From Impatiens glandulifera (lineage: Eukaryota; Streptophyta; Magnoliopsida; Ericales; Balsaminaceae), in contig NC_061867.1 of NCBI RefSeq assembly GCF_907164915.1, forward strand, positions 46,968,242 to 47,032,241: DNA of 64,000 bases, in the 5' to 3' direction. Below are positions 21,481 through 33,842 of this stretch, one piece after another. The notes under the pieces were generated by a model, which saw only the letters and a list, made by a program, of their open reading frames with translations, ran no database searches and was not told the DNA's origin. How positions within the stretch are numbered: position 1 is the first letter of the stretch; every line of letters starts with the position of its first letter. A program made the translations under genes and the position numbers.

Positions 21481-22085
21481 TTTTTTAAAACGACTTATTG
21501 TCATTTCATTAAAAAATTCCAAAAACGGGAAAAAACCCACGAGTTTAAGAGATCATTCTAGACATGCCTATAATGATTTTGAAGTCGTAACATTCTAATT
21601 AAAAGTTAAAAACGTAAATGAATTATCTAATTACAATGTTTTCAATTCTAGCGAGTTCACTTAACGGTAAATTCCAGTTCCTGCAGATATTCCAGTTCTG
21701 CTATGTGCTTGTAATTCTTCTCCACGTTCCCGCGAGGGCGCTGCAATCCGAAATAATATCTTTTTATAACTCTTCAACGCTCCTGTGGGTTCTGCCATAC
21801 ACATTGCCAAATGTTATACACCAATACTCCAAATCTGCACTTGAACACGCTTGTTGTACATCTATTTCCATTGGATTTGAGTAATGTCGCATCTTTGATT
21901 TCATTACATTCGCTCAGGAAACAGATCAGCTCCAGACTTTTATAGAATTTATCTTAAAGCTCCGAAGCAATAAAGCAGCTCCCGAATATGTGATCTATGG
22001 TTTCTTCATGTCCTCTACATAGAAGATAGCTCGCGTCCGGGATGCTCATATACTTGCTGATACGATCACGAGTGTTGAGTCTTTC

Positions 22086-24600
22086 CTAGAAGACGAGCCA
22101 TAGGATGAACTGATGTCGAGGGATAATCTTCGTTGACCATACAAGAGGAGCCCATTCTACTTTATGCGTTTTTTCCCGGGTTACCTCCCATATTTTTTTC
22201 GATACTAGTTTCCCATTGTCCTTAGCTTTCCATTCATGAATATCTAGACTGTCGTATAGTTGTATGTTACTTATATGATCAAGTATACTTTGTCCTTTTG
22301 GATTTCTTCTTAGGAGTAAGTCCCGATTCCCGTCTTTAATGTCTCTGATTTTCACTTCTGTGTAATCCCTTCTAATACGAGTATTTTGAAACTCCTCCTT
22401 GTGGATGATAAGCTGGTTTTCAAACCAGGGGTCGTGCCAAAATAGAGTGCATTTCCCATCTCCTAGCCGAATGTCATAAAGATCTACAATATTGCGTTCT
22501 AGTTTAAGAATCTTTTTCAGAGACCAACTCATACCTTCATGAATTTTGTAGGTCCAGATGCTGGTTTCGTATTTCATAAACCTCGTATGCACCCATTTGA
22601 TCCATATTGACTCATGATTGCGCTTCAAAGCCCACAAATGCTTGAAGGTGAGAGCTTTGTTCCACACCATACAGTTCTTCAAGATGATGCCTCCCTCGTC
22701 CTTTAGTTTGCAGAGAGTGGTCCATTTGACTTTCTTTCCTCCTCTTCCGTTACTGCCCTAGATAAAGTTCCATATCAGCGTGTCGAGCTCCTTCATTACC
22801 TTCTTCAGAATGACCATCTGCTGCGCTTAGTAGCCAACTATGCCTATGACCACGGTTTTGATAAGTTCGATCCTCCCTGAATAAAAAGTTTTTTTTGTTG
22901 CCCAGCCAGATATCGTGTGTTTTACCTTTTCAATTAGTGGCTTGAAGTATGAGATCTCGATCTGCTTCGTGGTTAACGAAATTCCTAAGTACCTTACGGG
23001 AAAACTTCCTTCCTTGATGCCCATGATGTTGAAGATGTCCTACTTTGTTTCGTTCTTCACGCTTCCAAAAAATTCCACACTTTTGCTTTCATTAATAGTT
23101 AAACTTGTAACCTCAGAAAAGAACGTTAGTGCAGCCCTAATAGTTTTAATGGAATTAATGTAGCGTGTGCTAGAATGAACAAATTGTCAGCAAAGCATAA
23201 ATGAGTTACCTCCTCTACCTCACAGAATGAGTGAAAGATGTATGGACAATTCTTTCGGAACATTGCGAAGATGCTCTCAAAGATCGCCATGATAGCTACG
23301 AAAAGGTAATAAGAGAGGGGGTCCCCTTGCCTTACCCCGTTTCCCCCCTTGAAATACCCTCTATGGACTCCATTGACGCTATCAACAAAGCAAGATGATG
23401 AAACGCACTGCATAATCCAATCAATAAAAATCATAGGAAAAGTAGAAACAACCAGAAAGTCCCGAATGGCTTCCCATCTAACAGAGTCGAAAACTTTCTT
23501 GATATATATTTTGAAAGCCACTCTTAGGGATATTTTCTTTTTCCGTAGACTTTTAAAAGACTCTAAATGAGAAGAATATTATGAGAGATTGTCCTACCGG
23601 GGATATATGTAGATTGGTTAAGATTTATAATTTTTCTTATGATATTTTAAAATGGTTTAGAAATGATTTTTGAAATTATTTTATAAATCACATTGTTGTA
23701 GGAAATTGGTCTGAAATCTTGTACTTCTCGGGTACCGTAGTTTTGGAGATCAAGGTTAGGACCGCTGTATTCCATTGTTTTAACATCTTCCTATTCTTGA
23801 AAAACTCTAAAACCCCATCAGTAACGTCTTTACCCACAACCGACCAATTGTCTTTGAAGAACTGTGCATTAAACCCATCATGACCCGGGCTTTTATTCCC
23901 ATCAATACTAAATAGAGCTTCTTTAACCTCAACCCTCGTGACCACCCTTATCAGCTCGCAACTACCTTCTACAGAGATTTTCATATCAATAATCTGATAC
24001 AAGGTATTTAGATGACTTTGATGCTGCTTTCTTGTACCCATAAGCTGCTTATAGAAATCGATAGCCAAATCTTGTACACCCTTTTGATCCTGAACATATT
24101 CACCATTATCATTATTCATCCTATATACATTGTTTTTCATGTTTCTAACCTTGCATTTTCTGTAGAAGAAAGTTGTGTTTTTTTCACTCAACAAGAGCCA
24201 ACTCTGTCTTGATATCTATCTAACAAAATTCTCTTCAAGCTGACTCAACCTTTTGAAGTTTTCAAGCGCATTCCTTTCTGTTTCATTTAGTTTTACATCA
24301 TTATCATCACTTAATAACATTTTTCTGAACTTCTTCCAATTTTTCTCTAACAGCCAAAACTCTATTGGAGATATTGTTGAATTTCTTCTTGTCAAAGCTT
24401 TAAAGATGATTCTTCAGAAGCTTAATAGAGTGAATGGCTTCTAGATCTAGGATCTTTCTACTTTGTCTTCGATTTTCAGCTTGTACTTCTTTAGTAGGTC
24501 TTTTCTGACTTTGAACCTCTTCACTACTAAATTCATGTCTGTAATGGATTTTAATCCCATGGATTGGGTCATTTCGAATTCTAATGACATTGTTTTTTCA
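22086..24600 (-). pseudogene. LINE ORF2: reverse transcriptase and zf-RVT, broken
   Basis: ORF2 of plant LINEs copies element RNA at nicked target DNA. Seen in order on the minus strand: a pre-RT linker (NKKKFNNISNRVL, then SEKNTTFFYRKCKVRN at about 24194), RT start (DGNKSPGHDGFNAQFFKDNW), mid RT (GVRQGDPLSYYLF), the catalytic box read as CFADNLFILA, the YLGISLTTKQI segment near 22980, and the reverse-transcriptase zinc-binding domain at 22086-22682 (LGDGKCTLFWHDPW, WKAKDNGKLVSKKIW, IIPRHQFILWL). The family box is FADD, so the second Asp is Asn here. Several frameshifts separate the parts, so it is inactive. Confidence 0.85.
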
Positions 24601-24619
24601 GTTCCTGCTTGCATTCCTA

Positions 24620-26400
24620 GAATTCTGAAGAGTGACTCACAACCTATTGGAGTTCCATCAGCCCCAATTTTTCTTGTTTCATATGGGTCAAGTATTCCCG
24701 TCCTATAGATATTTGAATTTCAGAAACTTTAGAACTAGGACCTGTAGTTACATCAAGACTAATTCTTTGATTAGTATTGGGACTAGTAGAGTTAGGACCA
24801 ACAATAATATCATCCATAATAACATGACTTGTGCTAGTATCAGGACCAATATAGTCGGGACCAATAATGGTTGCACCTTTTTCATCAAGACCGGTAGTAG
24901 CAAGTCCGGTAGCTTGAGTAGTATCAGGATTAGTAAGTCCAGGACCATACTTAATATGGTCGATATGGATAAGTATGGTAGCATTATGAGAAGCTCTAAG
25001 ACCGGTGTGGCTATGTCTAACTTTATCAGAACCGATACCCTAACTAGGACTAACGTTTTGAACAGGACCTATTCTTGAGAAAGTAGAATCCCTAAGACCG
25101 GTGCCCTGAACATGACCAATAGGATCAGCGTTAGCAGGGCCAGTTTGTACCCTTACCCACTTCATTCTTTTTCCTATCTTCTTCCTTAACTTTATATGTT
25201 CTTGCTTTTGGTTTCCCATCCTATCATTATCAGTGCGTTTATTTCTGTTAAGTTCAGACTTGTTCACATTTCTCTACACCTAAGCCTAGTAAGAGTCATT
25301 GATACCGCCTTCCTGAGCGTTGTTATTAGCCTTCAATTTTAGATTATTATTGACTGTACATTTATTCGTAGCATGTGTGAAAGTGCTACACCATATACAT
25401 CGATTTGGTTTCCATTCGTATTGTACTCCAATGTCAAATAAATTTCCCAGTCTATCTTTAAGTTCGAGCTTAATTGGAAGAGAGCTACTTGGTTGAATTT
25501 CGACACTAACTCTAGACACAGATGCACGCTTGTAGCCTTCCATTGCTGGGTCAAACATAAGTGGTTTGCCTATAATGCTTTAAATATAGGCTAGGACCAT
25601 TGTGTTGCACAGATGTGGTGGAAAATTCTTGAGATTCACCCAGATTTGTTCAAGTTCAGGCGGTGTATGATTAGTATTAAGTTCCTCGCTCCACTTGTAC
25701 AACTTGAATCTTTTTCCTCTGATAAAGGTATATTCGCTCTCTATGATCGACTTTATTTCGCTTCCATTCCTGAAGGATAGAAAGTAGAATTTGTGATCAT
25801 TGATTGTGATTCTCTCCAGACCAAAGGATTCCCACTGACCCATCAACGTTCTTTTAACCTCAGCAAATGGTGCATTCATGTTTCCCATAAAGTGACCAAA
25901 TATGACAAACTCCCATGCATTTACGCATTTTTTTTCAATTTCTAATGGGAGCTCAAACCGGTGTGGATGATCAAGTATAATTACCTTTGGGTATAAGGTG
26001 TCTATCTAGAATTTTCCCTTTTCTGGATTGTTCATGGTATTTCCATTCCACAGCTTTCCTTCTTGCCAAGTTTTGTTTAGGTTGCTCATGATTGTATACA
26101 CCTTTTTTTATTACATTTCGAAATTTCCTTCACGACGTCAACCGTCCACTTGATCACTTCATCATATTGGTCTTTGTTGAAGAGATTCGAATTCTTTAGA
26201 TAGTGATTGTTAAAATGAGCATTCAAGTGATCATTTCTTTCCTAGGACATCGTAATCTCTTGTTTATTAACTTGGAAAAATAGCTTCTTCATTTGGTTTC
26301 TCAGTCCTGCCAAATTTACTATTTCATTTTTCCTTATTGACCACGTTGGAACAGCAATAGGATCCTTGTTATCAGCTTGAGTATTTTATTTGTCGGGAGT
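24620..26400 (-). pseudogene. LINE ORF1 with DUF4283 and CCHC knuckle, broken
   Basis: The segment 26.4-26.06 kb corresponds to the N-terminal part of the ORF1-only LINEs (AGLRNQMKKLFFQVNKQEI matches GLKNQITKLLMHSKKGEI at 49.66 kb). DUF4283-like sequence spans 25.89-25.58 kb (GQWESFGLERITINDHKFYF, LEQIWVNLKNFP). A knuckle CIWC-x4-H-x4-C lies in the 25286-25558 reading. The tail at 25.1-24.7 kb is rich in Gly-Pro pairs (TGPANADPIG, IGPDYIGPDTS). Frame breaks are frequent. RNA-binding role inferred from the family. Confidence 0.7.
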
Positions 26401-28890
26401 TGCAACAGTAGGAGGAGCTAAGGAGATGACTGTTTCAGGGTTGCTATCTTTCCTGACTTGTTTGTTCTTTTCGGCTCATCTAACCCTTGTATTTCCCACA
26501 AAACCGTTGCCTTCAATTGTTCCAATCTTCTATAGAATATCCCCTTCAGTGCTTTTCTCCTGTGTACCCGTTTTCCTCTTTTGAATGCTATCAATTGAAA
26601 TTTATCAATTGGAATTTCAGGATCCAGATTAACGAGTTGAGAAAATGCACTCATTTTTAATATCTTAGGGTTAGCCTCGGGTGTCACGGGTTCCTTGGGA
26701 TTTACTTCATCATTCTTCTTGGAACATGAGTTATTTGTCTTCCTGTTTTTCCTTTCTTTGATTTTCGAATCATTCTTACCCTTCTTAGCTGTTTTAGAAT
26801 TATTCGATCCTATTACTTGACCGATCCTTTCAATTTCATCACTTGTTTTGGAAGAACTATGCCCCTTTCTTTGCTTTTGGTTTGATCTTTGCTGCTGACA
26901 TCTTCTTCATGGACTTATGATATTCAAGGTCACATATTATTGTTTCATCATAGTCGGTGCTATCGTCTGATTCCAAATCAACATACATGCTTTGGTTCTT
27001 TTGATTCGACCGGTGGCTCATAGCTTTGATTGTAGAGTTATAATCCTATCGATTATGACCGATAGAGGAAGCAATTGTATGACTAGAAACGTGAGTAGCA
27101 CTAGGGCTTATGTGAGAAACCAGATTATCTTTTTCAGACCCAACCAAGTAAAAACCGTTGGCTAACCCCTTATCAGACCCTACCAAGCGAAAATCGTTAG
27201 TTAATTCTTCTAGTTTCATACATTCTTCACTTCTTATACCCTAACTTATATTCTAACCCAACTTATTTGTAGCTTCCATTAGATCCATACCCAGACCTAG
27301 ATTTTCAAACAGATTGTCATTCACAGTGCCATCAACCAACGAATAAATATAATTCTCAGCCAAGCTTTCAGCATTGACTATACCAATCAAGTTTAGTTCA
27401 TCATCCTTTAGATCTATTTTATTAGACTTTTCTGATTTAGCTGAATTTATTTCCATGACCAGCTCCAACTCAGATCCATTTTCTTTAGTGTTTCCAAATT
27501 CTGTTAGACTATGTCCTTCAACAACTTTAGCTAGATGTGTAGGTTTTTTAAAAGATCATGCAATTTTAGCCTCGGTTTCAGAATCTTGGGTGCATTCAGT
27601 TTCTTCTGTCCAACCTTTTTTTAGCCTAGTCCATAGTCTGATTGTCTGACTTTCCATCTGATACTTAGTAGGGCAAGTAGACTTAGCATTCTGATCATCA
27701 ATGGAACCCAAGACTTTCCGTTTTGCAACATTTCCATTGCAGAACAAGATTATGAAATTATGTCCTTCTTTGGACCCAATGGACTATGAGTAGTTGATAT
27801 CTCCAACTCTGTAGAGGCAATTTCAATATGACCCATTTAATTTCCCAGTTCAACATCCTCTCTAGGAGGACTGGTAAGCTCTGTTTTTTGATCTTTCTCT
27901 ACACGTGAATAACCCAAACTGTCATGTTTCTTGTTTCTGAAACTAACCCTGACCTTGTAATATTCTTTGAACATACTGATTCTCGACCAACAGTCTTATT
28001 CAGCCCTGTCATATTTTCCTCAATAGGAACTCCAATACCAACTTTAGTAGGATCATTCAAAACAAACATAGATCTCAGCATAATGTTTTCACCCGATGCA
28101 GAAATAGACCCCAACATTGAGCTTTCAATAAAACTCGATAAACTTGTACAATTTATATCATTTTCCTGCATTACCTTAGAGCCCTTTTGACAAATTATCT
28201 CCAATATCGGTACCGAATTTTCAGCACAAGCAACCCGATTGTCATCAGTTATAGTGAAACAAAATTTCAAATCCAATTTCCCAGCAGAATGACAAGTTAG
28301 GTCTAGGGTACCAACCAGCGACCCTAACGGTCTATTATGTGTAGCAATTCCAATAACAATAGATATTTCTAGATTTAAAGTCCTATCATATCTATATGCA
28401 GTACTATCTTTTCATATCAATTCAATTCTATCATTTCTATTATGAACATGCATATCATTATAGTATGAATCCCCAATAGAACTATTCTTATATAATTCAT
28501 CTATATGTGGAAAAAACTCATACCCGATGATCTATTTGGCATAGAATCAATAGGCGTATCTTCTCCATTTTTTAGGACTTCATCCATGATTTCTAGCTTC
28601 TACTTCCTAGGATTGTTAAGAGATTTGTGAGTTCATATATCAGACTTAGCCTTGTTGTTTGTCGACGGCCCCTTCAGCACCTTCTTAGGATCATCAGGGA
28701 GGACTTGAAAGATGCCCCTTGCTCGAGTAACAACACTGGACAGGCATGTACTAGTCATTGGAAAGATCAAGCGCAAACTGCCTAATCTCAAAGGAGCCAC
28801 AGAGGTTGGAATTCTGCCGCAAAGGGTGGGCGCAAACAACACGATTGGAAACCAATCGCATTGGAATAGGGCTTGGAGATAATTACTCAA
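26400..28890 (-). pseudogene. Unidentified region upstream of LINE ORF1
   Basis: Several minus-strand ORFs of 60-130 codons follow each other (28890-28633, 28276-27899, 27747-27556, 27468-27253, 26687-26418) with Ser/Asn/Glu-rich composition. They look like pieces of one decayed reading. The piece at 26687-26418 contains LWEIQGLDEPKRTNKSGK, which faintly resembles the start of a LINE endonuclease (WNIRGLN-type), but the position upstream of ORF1 is wrong for that. It could be a long N-terminal extension of ORF1 or a second, older LINE. Confidence 0.35.
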
Positions 28891-29259
28891 ACAAGAAAGG
28901 GTTTAAGCAAGTTTAGAACGGTCTGTAGCTACGAAAGCTTCCTCTAGACCGAACACTTGATTCAAACGGCGAGAAATAAGTTCAATGGAGACCTACCCGC
29001 GCCTCGCGGTGTGGTTTAATGTCCTGACCGAGATCCGAACTAACCTGTAAGCGAAAAGTGAGGATATGAGGGCGACCAATATAAATTCGACTTCAAGTCT
29101 CTACAGAAGGGGTTTTTGACGAAATGCTCCGGTCGACGGTAGGAGAAGATGACCGCGACCGTTCTTTGCACAACAGAACACGTTCTAGAGGGCGCACGAC
29201 AACCGATCGAAGGTGCTGGAGGATGGCGGCCGACTTCCAATGTAGAAGCGCGGTCGTAG

Positions 29260-29345
29260 AGAGAATCCGTGTCGTTTGTGTCGTTCCTGCCAATCGTGCC
29301 GATTGTGCCGATTGTGCCGATTATGCCGATCGTGCCAACAACGAC
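29260..29345 (-). repeat. GATCG-type tandem repeat at LINE 5' end
   Basis: Repeats of GTGCCGATT(G/A) (minus strand AATCGGCAC), the same motif family as at 6838 and 49080. It gives Cys-Arg-rich chance ORFs on the plus strand. Confidence 0.6.
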
Positions 29346-29599
29346 CCAAATATTCGATCCAGAAACTAAATTTGCGATATCTCTCGATTCCTCCGGCCAA
29401 ATTGAAATTCCTTCGGTCATATTATAAGGGGGAAAGAGACGCACCTGCTGAAGAAATTTGAGATCATTCCAATGTCGGAAGCTCCGACAGCGTTGATGTG
29501 CCTGTTGTGCCCGAAGTGAGAAAATAAATATCTAGAGAAAATTTTTCTCTCTAGGTGAGGTTTAGGGTTTGGAGACGATATTTGCTGGAGAGATTTGAG

Positions 29600-30443
29600 A
29601 GAGGGAAACTATTTGACGAAATTGAGCGGGAAATGAATTTAGAGAATATTTTTTTTCATTTCTCTCTCCTGCAAACGTGAAAGTTCATGTCGGATTCGTG
29701 ACATTATTTTCGTTACAATCTCATTGTCTCTATCATTTCTCATATTTTTAGGTCAGGGTGATTGTAGATCAGATTACATCAGATTTTTGAATAAATTTAA
29801 ATTTAGCTCTATTAGGTCGATTATACTCAATCAATACGTTACATGTTTCTCTATAACTGACTAATTGAATAATTCATATATTGGGTTGGAATAATAATTA
29901 TTTAGATATCTCACTCTATACATCTAATAATTATATAAATGTTTTAAATTAATTTTAAACAAAATTAATTATAAAACAATTTAAATAATTTTTGAAACCC
30001 GCATCATTTCTTTTGCAAGAAGGTTAATGACAATGCTAAAACCAACACGCTTATCCTTTAACAAAGAATGCATAAGCCTAATAAGGGATATTTAGAAATA
30101 ACATCTCTGTTTTATTTATTCCTATGTTAGCATACACAAAAGGTTGCCGCATAACACGTCAATTGGTATCCATCATAAGTTAAAAGGGTGCATAGGATTG
30201 TGATTTCTTCCAACAATTAGTATATAAATTAGCATGTTTAATTTAGAATAAAGACAAAAATGTCATCCAGATTCTCTTTAGAGATTTTTCATTTCTGTTT
30301 TTGCCATTTTTTGTCGAGGCTCGGATAACTAGATGAAACTTGTCCAAGAGGACGCATTACATGATTAGATGAAGGCGGGTAGGAGGGCGAGCCATCTGCG
30401 GCTACATCATTTCAAGAAAGGGGGATCTGTGTACAAGCCTACC
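29600..30443. other. Non-coding flank of the hAT element
   Basis: 29600-30300 is AT-rich with nothing recognised. 30310-30443 is markedly richer in G and C (GAGGACGCATTACATGATTA, GGCGGGTAGGAGGGCGAGCC) and continues after the hAT element (TGGACGGTAGCTCAGGTAAC). This GC-rich target may be a fragment of another element or of organelle DNA; I cannot place it. Confidence 0.35.
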
Positions 30444-30643
30444 CAGGGGCGGAGCCAGGATGAAAAATTACCTGGGGCTGACTCTAACTTGCACCTCAGA
30501 TTTAACTTTCTATGTTCCATTTTTTTTCATGTAATTGATACAATAAATTAATAAATTCAAACATATAAAATAAAAGATGTATGAACATTTACTTTATGAA
30601 ATTATGAAACAAAATAGTACATTCAAAACATTTAAAACAAACA

Positions 30644-33138
30644 TTATTGAAGTTGTGCCCTTCTATTCTTCTTAGAATAAAATTCTTTAATTATTGTATC
30701 ATTATCAATGTTTTCAGACAACTCTCGTTCAATATAGACGATCATAGAATCTGTTAAAAACTCTTCTTCCATCTTGTTACGAAGAGTTGTTTTCACGAGC
30801 TTCATAGCTGAAAATGCTCGTTCCGTTGTTGCTGTAGAAACGGGAAGAGTTAAAACAAGACGAATCAACCTGTCAATTAAATAAATATATTAGTATAAGT
30901 AACAATATAACTATATTTCATAGATTATAACAAATGATAAAATTACCTATCGATCAAATTGTAGGTTTTTGACTTATTTGTCTCAACTAATCTTCGACAT
31001 AATTCAGAAATAGTTGATAAATTCTGAAATCTTTCATTGACGGGCATGTCAAACTCATAGTGAGCCAATTGTGTTCTCAAGTGGTGCAAATCTTGTGCAT
31101 CAAAATCTAGATGATAGAATTTCTCAGCAAGTTGATAGATGTGATCAACATTAAGAAGTTTAAAGTTGTCTTTAGGTTCCAAAGCACCACTGAGCTTAAG
31201 AAGTTCGACTGCCTCGTCCTTGAATCTACTATTGAGCTCTTCAATTTGAAAATCTATTGCAGCAACAAATACATCAAATTGATAGTGGTGCTTAACTGTA
31301 ATCGAATCCTTTTGTTGACAAGAACGACTTCTACTAGATTTGTAACAAGCTTCCATCTGAGGTATCTCAATGTCATACTTTTTTGAAACTTCTTCCACGC
31401 AACTGAGTAAATTATCAAACCCTTGCTCTCTCAAAACATGAAGCAAAGTTTTAGTAGTTGAAACATGCTCCATTGCATTTAAAATATCTAGAGATCTCTC
31501 TTACAATGCTCGACAAAGTAGATTTGTTAATCCCATTATCCTTTTCATTAAATGTAGAATGAATATGAAATCAAAAGACTTCATCGCAATCAACAAACCA
31601 CTAGCTTCACCACGAATGGAGTTAGAAGACCCCTCATCCACCATATTTTCTAAAACAGTGATCACAGAGCCATACATATCAACCATGCTACAAAGTGAGT
31701 CAAAATTAGAACTCCAACGAGTCTTTCCTGGCGGTAATAAATTTCCAATCTGATTACAACCTCTACCGGTATCACGTTCACCAGTAGCTACCATATGTGC
31801 AATTTCATTTCTTTGAGCAGAATGTAACTCGGCATGACGTTTAGGAGATGCATTAATAAGATTACATATAGAATTCAATTTCGAAAAAAATAACCAAATA
31901 GATACCTCTTTTTCGGCAGCCGTAATTAATGCTAGTTGAAGCCGATGAGCAAAACAATGTACATAATATGCACATGAACATTCTTTCAAAAAAAGAGCCT
32001 GTAATCCATTCCAAGAGCCACGCATATTGCTAGCACCATCGTATCCTTGTCCTCTCATGTTATGGATATGCAAGTCATAACGACCAAGAACATCAGATAT
32101 TTCTTTCTTTAGTGTTGTAGTAGTTGTATCAGCCACATTTACAATGGCAAAGAACCGTTCTCGTAAAACCCCGTCAATATCCACAAATCTTAACACAATA
32201 GCCATCTACTCCTTGTTAGATGCATCTCTTGCTTCGTCAACTAAAATGCAGAATTTGGCATCCCCGATTTCTTGGCGAATCTTTATTCTCACTTGGTTGG
32301 CAATAACATTCAATACATCTTTCTGAATATCCGGAGAAGTATACTTTGCATTTTTTGGATCTTTTTCTAAGATTGTGTTTCCAATACTCTCATTCAATTT
32401 TCCCATAAATTTTATCATCTCAATAAAATTTCCACGATTATTAGAAGATGGAGACTCGTCATGCCCTCTCAATGCACACGCTTGTAAAGTGAGCCACCGA
32501 ATGCTTTCAATAGTTGTTGTAAGTCGTAATCTGTTCTTTTGTTTTTCATCTGAAGATTGTGCATTCAGTACTTTGTCAATATGACAAGGGATATTCATTA
32601 GATTATCAAGATATTCAACTGCCTTATTATGTGGTGAAGTATTACATCCTATATGCATAACAAAAGAGCATCTATCCCCATCATTAACTCGCTTCCAATA
32701 TTTGAATCCATTTATTGTAAATGTAGGGCTTTGGGGTTGCTTATGTTCAAACAAGAAACATGGGAAACAAAAAGCAGCATCTTTTAAAGGAGAGTATTCT
32801 AACCACGTAAATTTCTTAAACCAATGACTTTGGAACCGTCGATTTTGATTTCCAAATTTGGTCGGCGGGTACTCATCCTTAATAGGTTGATATGGCCCCA
32901 TCTTGATATAAGCTCGTCTAATTTCATCCCTTTGATTAAAAGGATATTTCCACATCGGAATACGTAATGATGGATCAGGTTCAAGAGAACTTACATCAAC
33001 ATCAATTCTAGGAGATTTGTTAGGTTCTTGAGCATGGATATTTGAGATATCGATAGTTGATTGATTACCCCCTTGACTTGGACATGACTGACCTTTTGGT
33101 TTAAAAAATGAGTCAATAGTTTTTCTTTTACCTTCCAT
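30644..33138 (-). pseudogene. hAT transposase, two in-frame stops
   Basis: Start chosen at the ATG of MEGKRKTIDSFFK (33138), downstream of a likely 3' splice site (TTTTTTTAG) that suggests a leader intron. Exon 1 is 33138-30947, intron 30946-30870 (GTAATT...TGACAG), exon 2 30869-30644; together 806 codons with no frameshift. Seen: N-terminal region with FKKFTWLEYSPLKDAAFCFPC (zinc-finger type), DUF4371-like middle (FCILVDEARDAS, GYDGASNMRG, VHCFAHRLQLAL), TRWSSNFDSL and the C-terminal dimerisation domain (LTLPVSTATTERAFSAMK). Two single stops break it: TAG after ASNKE (32206) and TAA after LLCRAL (31501), positions where Gln is expected. Otherwise it looks like an intact, fairly young transposase. 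Confidence 0.9.
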
Positions 33139-33475
33139 ACTTGATAGTTCTATTATAACCCTAAAAAAATTTAAATAAAACACACATAATATAATTTGAA
33201 ATATAACAGAACATATTATATAATGCTTCGATTAGTTTGCGATTGATTGTTGATCAGAATTTGAAATATAACATAACAGATTACAGATAAAAGAGATTAA
33301 GAGAATGAAACCTGTAATGAAGGAGGAGAGTTAAGTCGATCTTGCAATGCGTAACATTAGTTCAACTTCCACTTCCTCCGGTAACAATTATTGATCATAT
33401 GTGCTAAAAAAATTTGATGGATGTATTTAACGTTTAAGAAAAAAAAATAATTGTAGGCATGTTTATAAGAAAAAA

Positions 33476-33552
33476 TATAATATATTATATAATATAATAT
33501 AATAATATAATATATTATATTATATTATATAATATAATATAATAATATAACA
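33476..33552. repeat. AT-only palindromic repeat inside hAT
   Basis: A run of ATAATATA-type units with inverted symmetry (TATAATATAATATAAT and its complement). Confidence 0.7.
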
Positions 33553-33842
33553 ATAACCGCCGGATGTTTTTTAATTTAATTGGGTGGAGCCCACCATAAT
33601 AAAAAAATATTTTAACCGGATGAGAAGTTTGATCATTAAAGAGGACTTTTATTCACTTTGTTTTTTTTTTAATTACATTGGGTGGAGCCCAGCATAATAA
33701 AAAAAATATTTTAATAATTTGGGTGGGGCTGGAGCCCACCCTAGCCCCCTTAGTGGCTCCGCCCCCTGAGCCTACCTGGACGGTAGCTCAGGTAACCTAA
33801 AGGGAATTAGCGACAATATATTTTCTTTGTTTCCTTGATATT

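Larger units (their letters stand above)
21483..29600 (-). mobile_element. Long degenerate LINE (L1-type)
   Basis: A T-run at 21480-21489 marks the poly(A) end on the minus strand, followed by the 3'-end sequence shared with 6040 and 46860. Going upstream: zinc-binding domain and RT (22.1-24.6 kb), ORF1 with CCHC and DUF4283 (24.6-26.4 kb), an unidentified Ser/Asn-rich region (26.4-28.9 kb) and the GATCG-type repeat (29.26-29.34 kb). I do not find the endonuclease domain between ORF1 and RT. Many stops and frameshifts. The left boundary is good, the right one approximate. Confidence 0.7.
30444..33768 (-). mobile_element. Complete hAT transposon with 8-bp TSD
   Basis: 3325 bp. The left end is CAGGGGCGGAGCCA; the right end, reversed, is CAGGGGGCGGAGCCA (one extra G). 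AGCCTACC flanks it exactly at 30436-30443 and 33769-33776. The single gene inside encodes a hAT transposase on the minus strand. Eight-bp duplications and CAGGGGCGGAGCCA-type ends are typical of one plant hAT group whose transposases carry a TTF-type zinc finger, DUF4371 and a C-terminal dimerisation domain. Confidence 0.93.

Noticed and set aside
24748..24984. Leu-rich hydrophobic 78-residue minus-strand ORF, membrane-like
   Set aside because: Frame-shifted reading of the Gly-Pro-rich ORF1 tail of the LINE; the other frame matches the ORF1 context.
26418..26687. Possible LINE endonuclease start
   Set aside because: Only a short resemblance and in the wrong order relative to ORF1; kept as unidentified.
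29276..29461. Plus-strand ORF with repeated Cys-Arg-Leu units
   Set aside because: It is the translation of the GATCG-type tandem repeat at a LINE 5' end, read antisense; several frames are open for the same reason.
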